Source: Phytophthora hibernalis (taxonomy: Eukaryota > Oomycota > Peronosporomycetes > Peronosporales > Peronosporaceae). Taken from it: a stretch of 64,000 nt of DNA. The DNA is taken from contig JAAKBF010000260.1 in the NCBI GenBank assembly GCA_012656075.1, forward strand, positions 248,001-312,000. Reading direction: 5' to 3'. The notes below the pieces were generated by a model. It did not search any database. It was given only the letters and a program-made list of their open reading frames with translations, and was not told where the DNA came from. The translations under genes and the position numbers were made by a program. Positions 63,142 through 64,000 of the stretch are shown piece after piece; within the stretch, counting starts at the first letter, position 1, and each line of letters begins with the position of its first letter.

Positions 63142-64000
63142 TTATGGAAGCACTGGGCATGGGTCTTGGGGGTTGACTGCAACTTGTTTGGCTTCCAGAA
63201 GGCACGACTTGCAACAAGCAACAGCGACTGGTTGCGGACGAGAGAACAATCGACGCTTGACGTGGCACTTGTTGCAAACGCCACGGAGACAAACTCCACA
63301 GGTGCGGTGGGTAGCACCTACGATGGTCGCCATTGCCGGTTTCCTGAGCACACGCAACACGGATCGGCAGCCGACTGTCGTCGCGAACGAGACTTCCGAT
63401 GGCCTTTGGACAACAACCGAGACAACCCTGGCTGTATTGCCGAGAACGCCGAACTGACTTCAGCAGAGAGACTCGACGCCGAGTTCGAGTACCCGGAAGG
63501 GATCGAGTCATTAGTGAGTTCAAACTCCTCCAAGTCCAGCATGGACAGGTCTTCAATCGACGAAGCGATCGAGTTCTCTGCTTTCTGCAGAGCGAGTAGA
63601 GTGAGCCGCTTGGCTTCGGCACTTTCAACAACTCCAAGAATCGAGAGCATCAGCGAGCACGAAGAGCTGTACACCAGGAACGACGGGACATCGCCTCCCA
63701 AGTCGAACATACCCTTGGCGTACACATCCACAGTGTGTGACCCGGGTGCTTGACGGTAGATGCAGCAGAACATCATGTTGGCTCGGACGACGTCGCTGTT
63801 CTCGGAAGGTGGAGGACATCCAGGGAAATCGACGCTCTGAAGCAGGTAGTACGCGTACTTTTCTCCCTGAGCATCTGTGCTGATGCCCATGGACTCAAGC
63901 TTACACAGATCGCGATGTTTCATGATCTTGGCTTCACGGAGCGAATCGTTCCGGTGCCACTTGAGGGCGAGTTGGCGGTACGGGTCCTGCGAAGACCCTC
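63142..64000 (-). CDS. FYVE-type zinc finger / START-like protein 10 (5' end outside window)
   Basis: The frame is open from the right edge (DPYRQLALKWHRNDSL), so the N-terminus is missing. The START-like part continues with KHRDLCKLESMGISTDAQGE, RANMMFCCIYRQAPGSHTVD and KGMFDLGGDVPSFLVYSSSC. The finger begins with DPCCVC; the frame then breaks near 63345, and RKPAMATIVGATHRTCGVCL, RGVCNKCHVKRRLF and CCKSCL complete the four cysteine pairs. The stop is at 63142. One base restores continuity. It is divergent from the tandem array and closer in finger spacing to genes 8 and 9. Confidence 0.75.

Noticed and set aside
1..64000. tRNA, rRNA or CRISPR array
   Set aside because: I found no cloverleaf-like sequence, rRNA signature or regularly spaced repeat-spacer pattern on either strand.

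Overview
The window looks like nuclear DNA of an oomycete, most likely a Phytophthora-type plant pathogen; I cannot name the species. The evidence is: a dense, GC-rich gene space with short introns (64-78 nt); expansion of FYVE-type zinc-finger/START-like proteins; remnants of Crinkler (CRN) effector N-termini carrying the LFLAK and HVLVVVP motifs; initiator motifs of the oomycete type; and piggyBac-, Mutator- and Copia-type transposon debris.

Layout. 1-16.4 kb: seven head-to-tail FYVE/START-like paralogs, all on the minus strand. 16.9-20.3 kb: a tandem pair of APC-superfamily permeases, each with a 17-nt first coding exon. 21.5-24.2 kb: an eighth FYVE/START-like gene with one intron, then a TMEM19/DUF92 membrane protein. 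24.2-32.8 kb: an AT-rich accessory island with two CRN N-terminal remnants in opposite orientation, a decayed D-2-hydroxyacid-dehydrogenase-like fragment, a decayed piggyBac-like element bounded by TTAA, a Gag fragment, and a degenerate MULE split by a TTAA-bounded MITE. 33.3-35.0 kb: a ninth FYVE/START-like gene. 36.1-46.0 kb: an unknown acidic gene family ('gene X') present as two inverted copies around an MFS transporter; the left copy is interrupted by a young Copia element with 290-bp LTRs and a 5-bp target duplication. 47.2-51.3 kb: a P4-ATPase lipid flippase. 51.6-56.2 kb: a secreted cysteine-containing protein, an ankyrin-repeat/class II histone deacetylase fusion and a weak hypothetical ORF. 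58-59.1 kb: a heat shock transcription factor. 59.7-62.9 kb: two ribosome-associated genes, LTV1 and a zuotin-type J-protein. The right edge holds a tenth FYVE/START-like gene.

A notable technical feature is that most of the long, conserved genes are interrupted by reading-frame breaks that behave as the loss of one base, usually in a short run of identical bases. This affects housekeeping genes (flippase, LTV1, zuotin, HSF, HDAC) as much as the paralogous array, so I read it mainly as sequence or assembly error. I therefore annotate these loci as whole genes spanning the breaks. Genuinely broken loci are the CRN remnants, the dehydrogenase remnant, gene X left copy, Gag, the MULE, the piggyBac-like element and the Copia polyprotein.

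Functional themes: phosphoinositide/lipid binding (FYVE/START-like array, flippase), nutrient transport (APC pair, MFS), chromatin and transcription (HDAC, HSF), and ribosome assembly and cotranslational folding (LTV1, zuotin). There is no operon structure; co-directional neighbours are best explained by tandem duplication.
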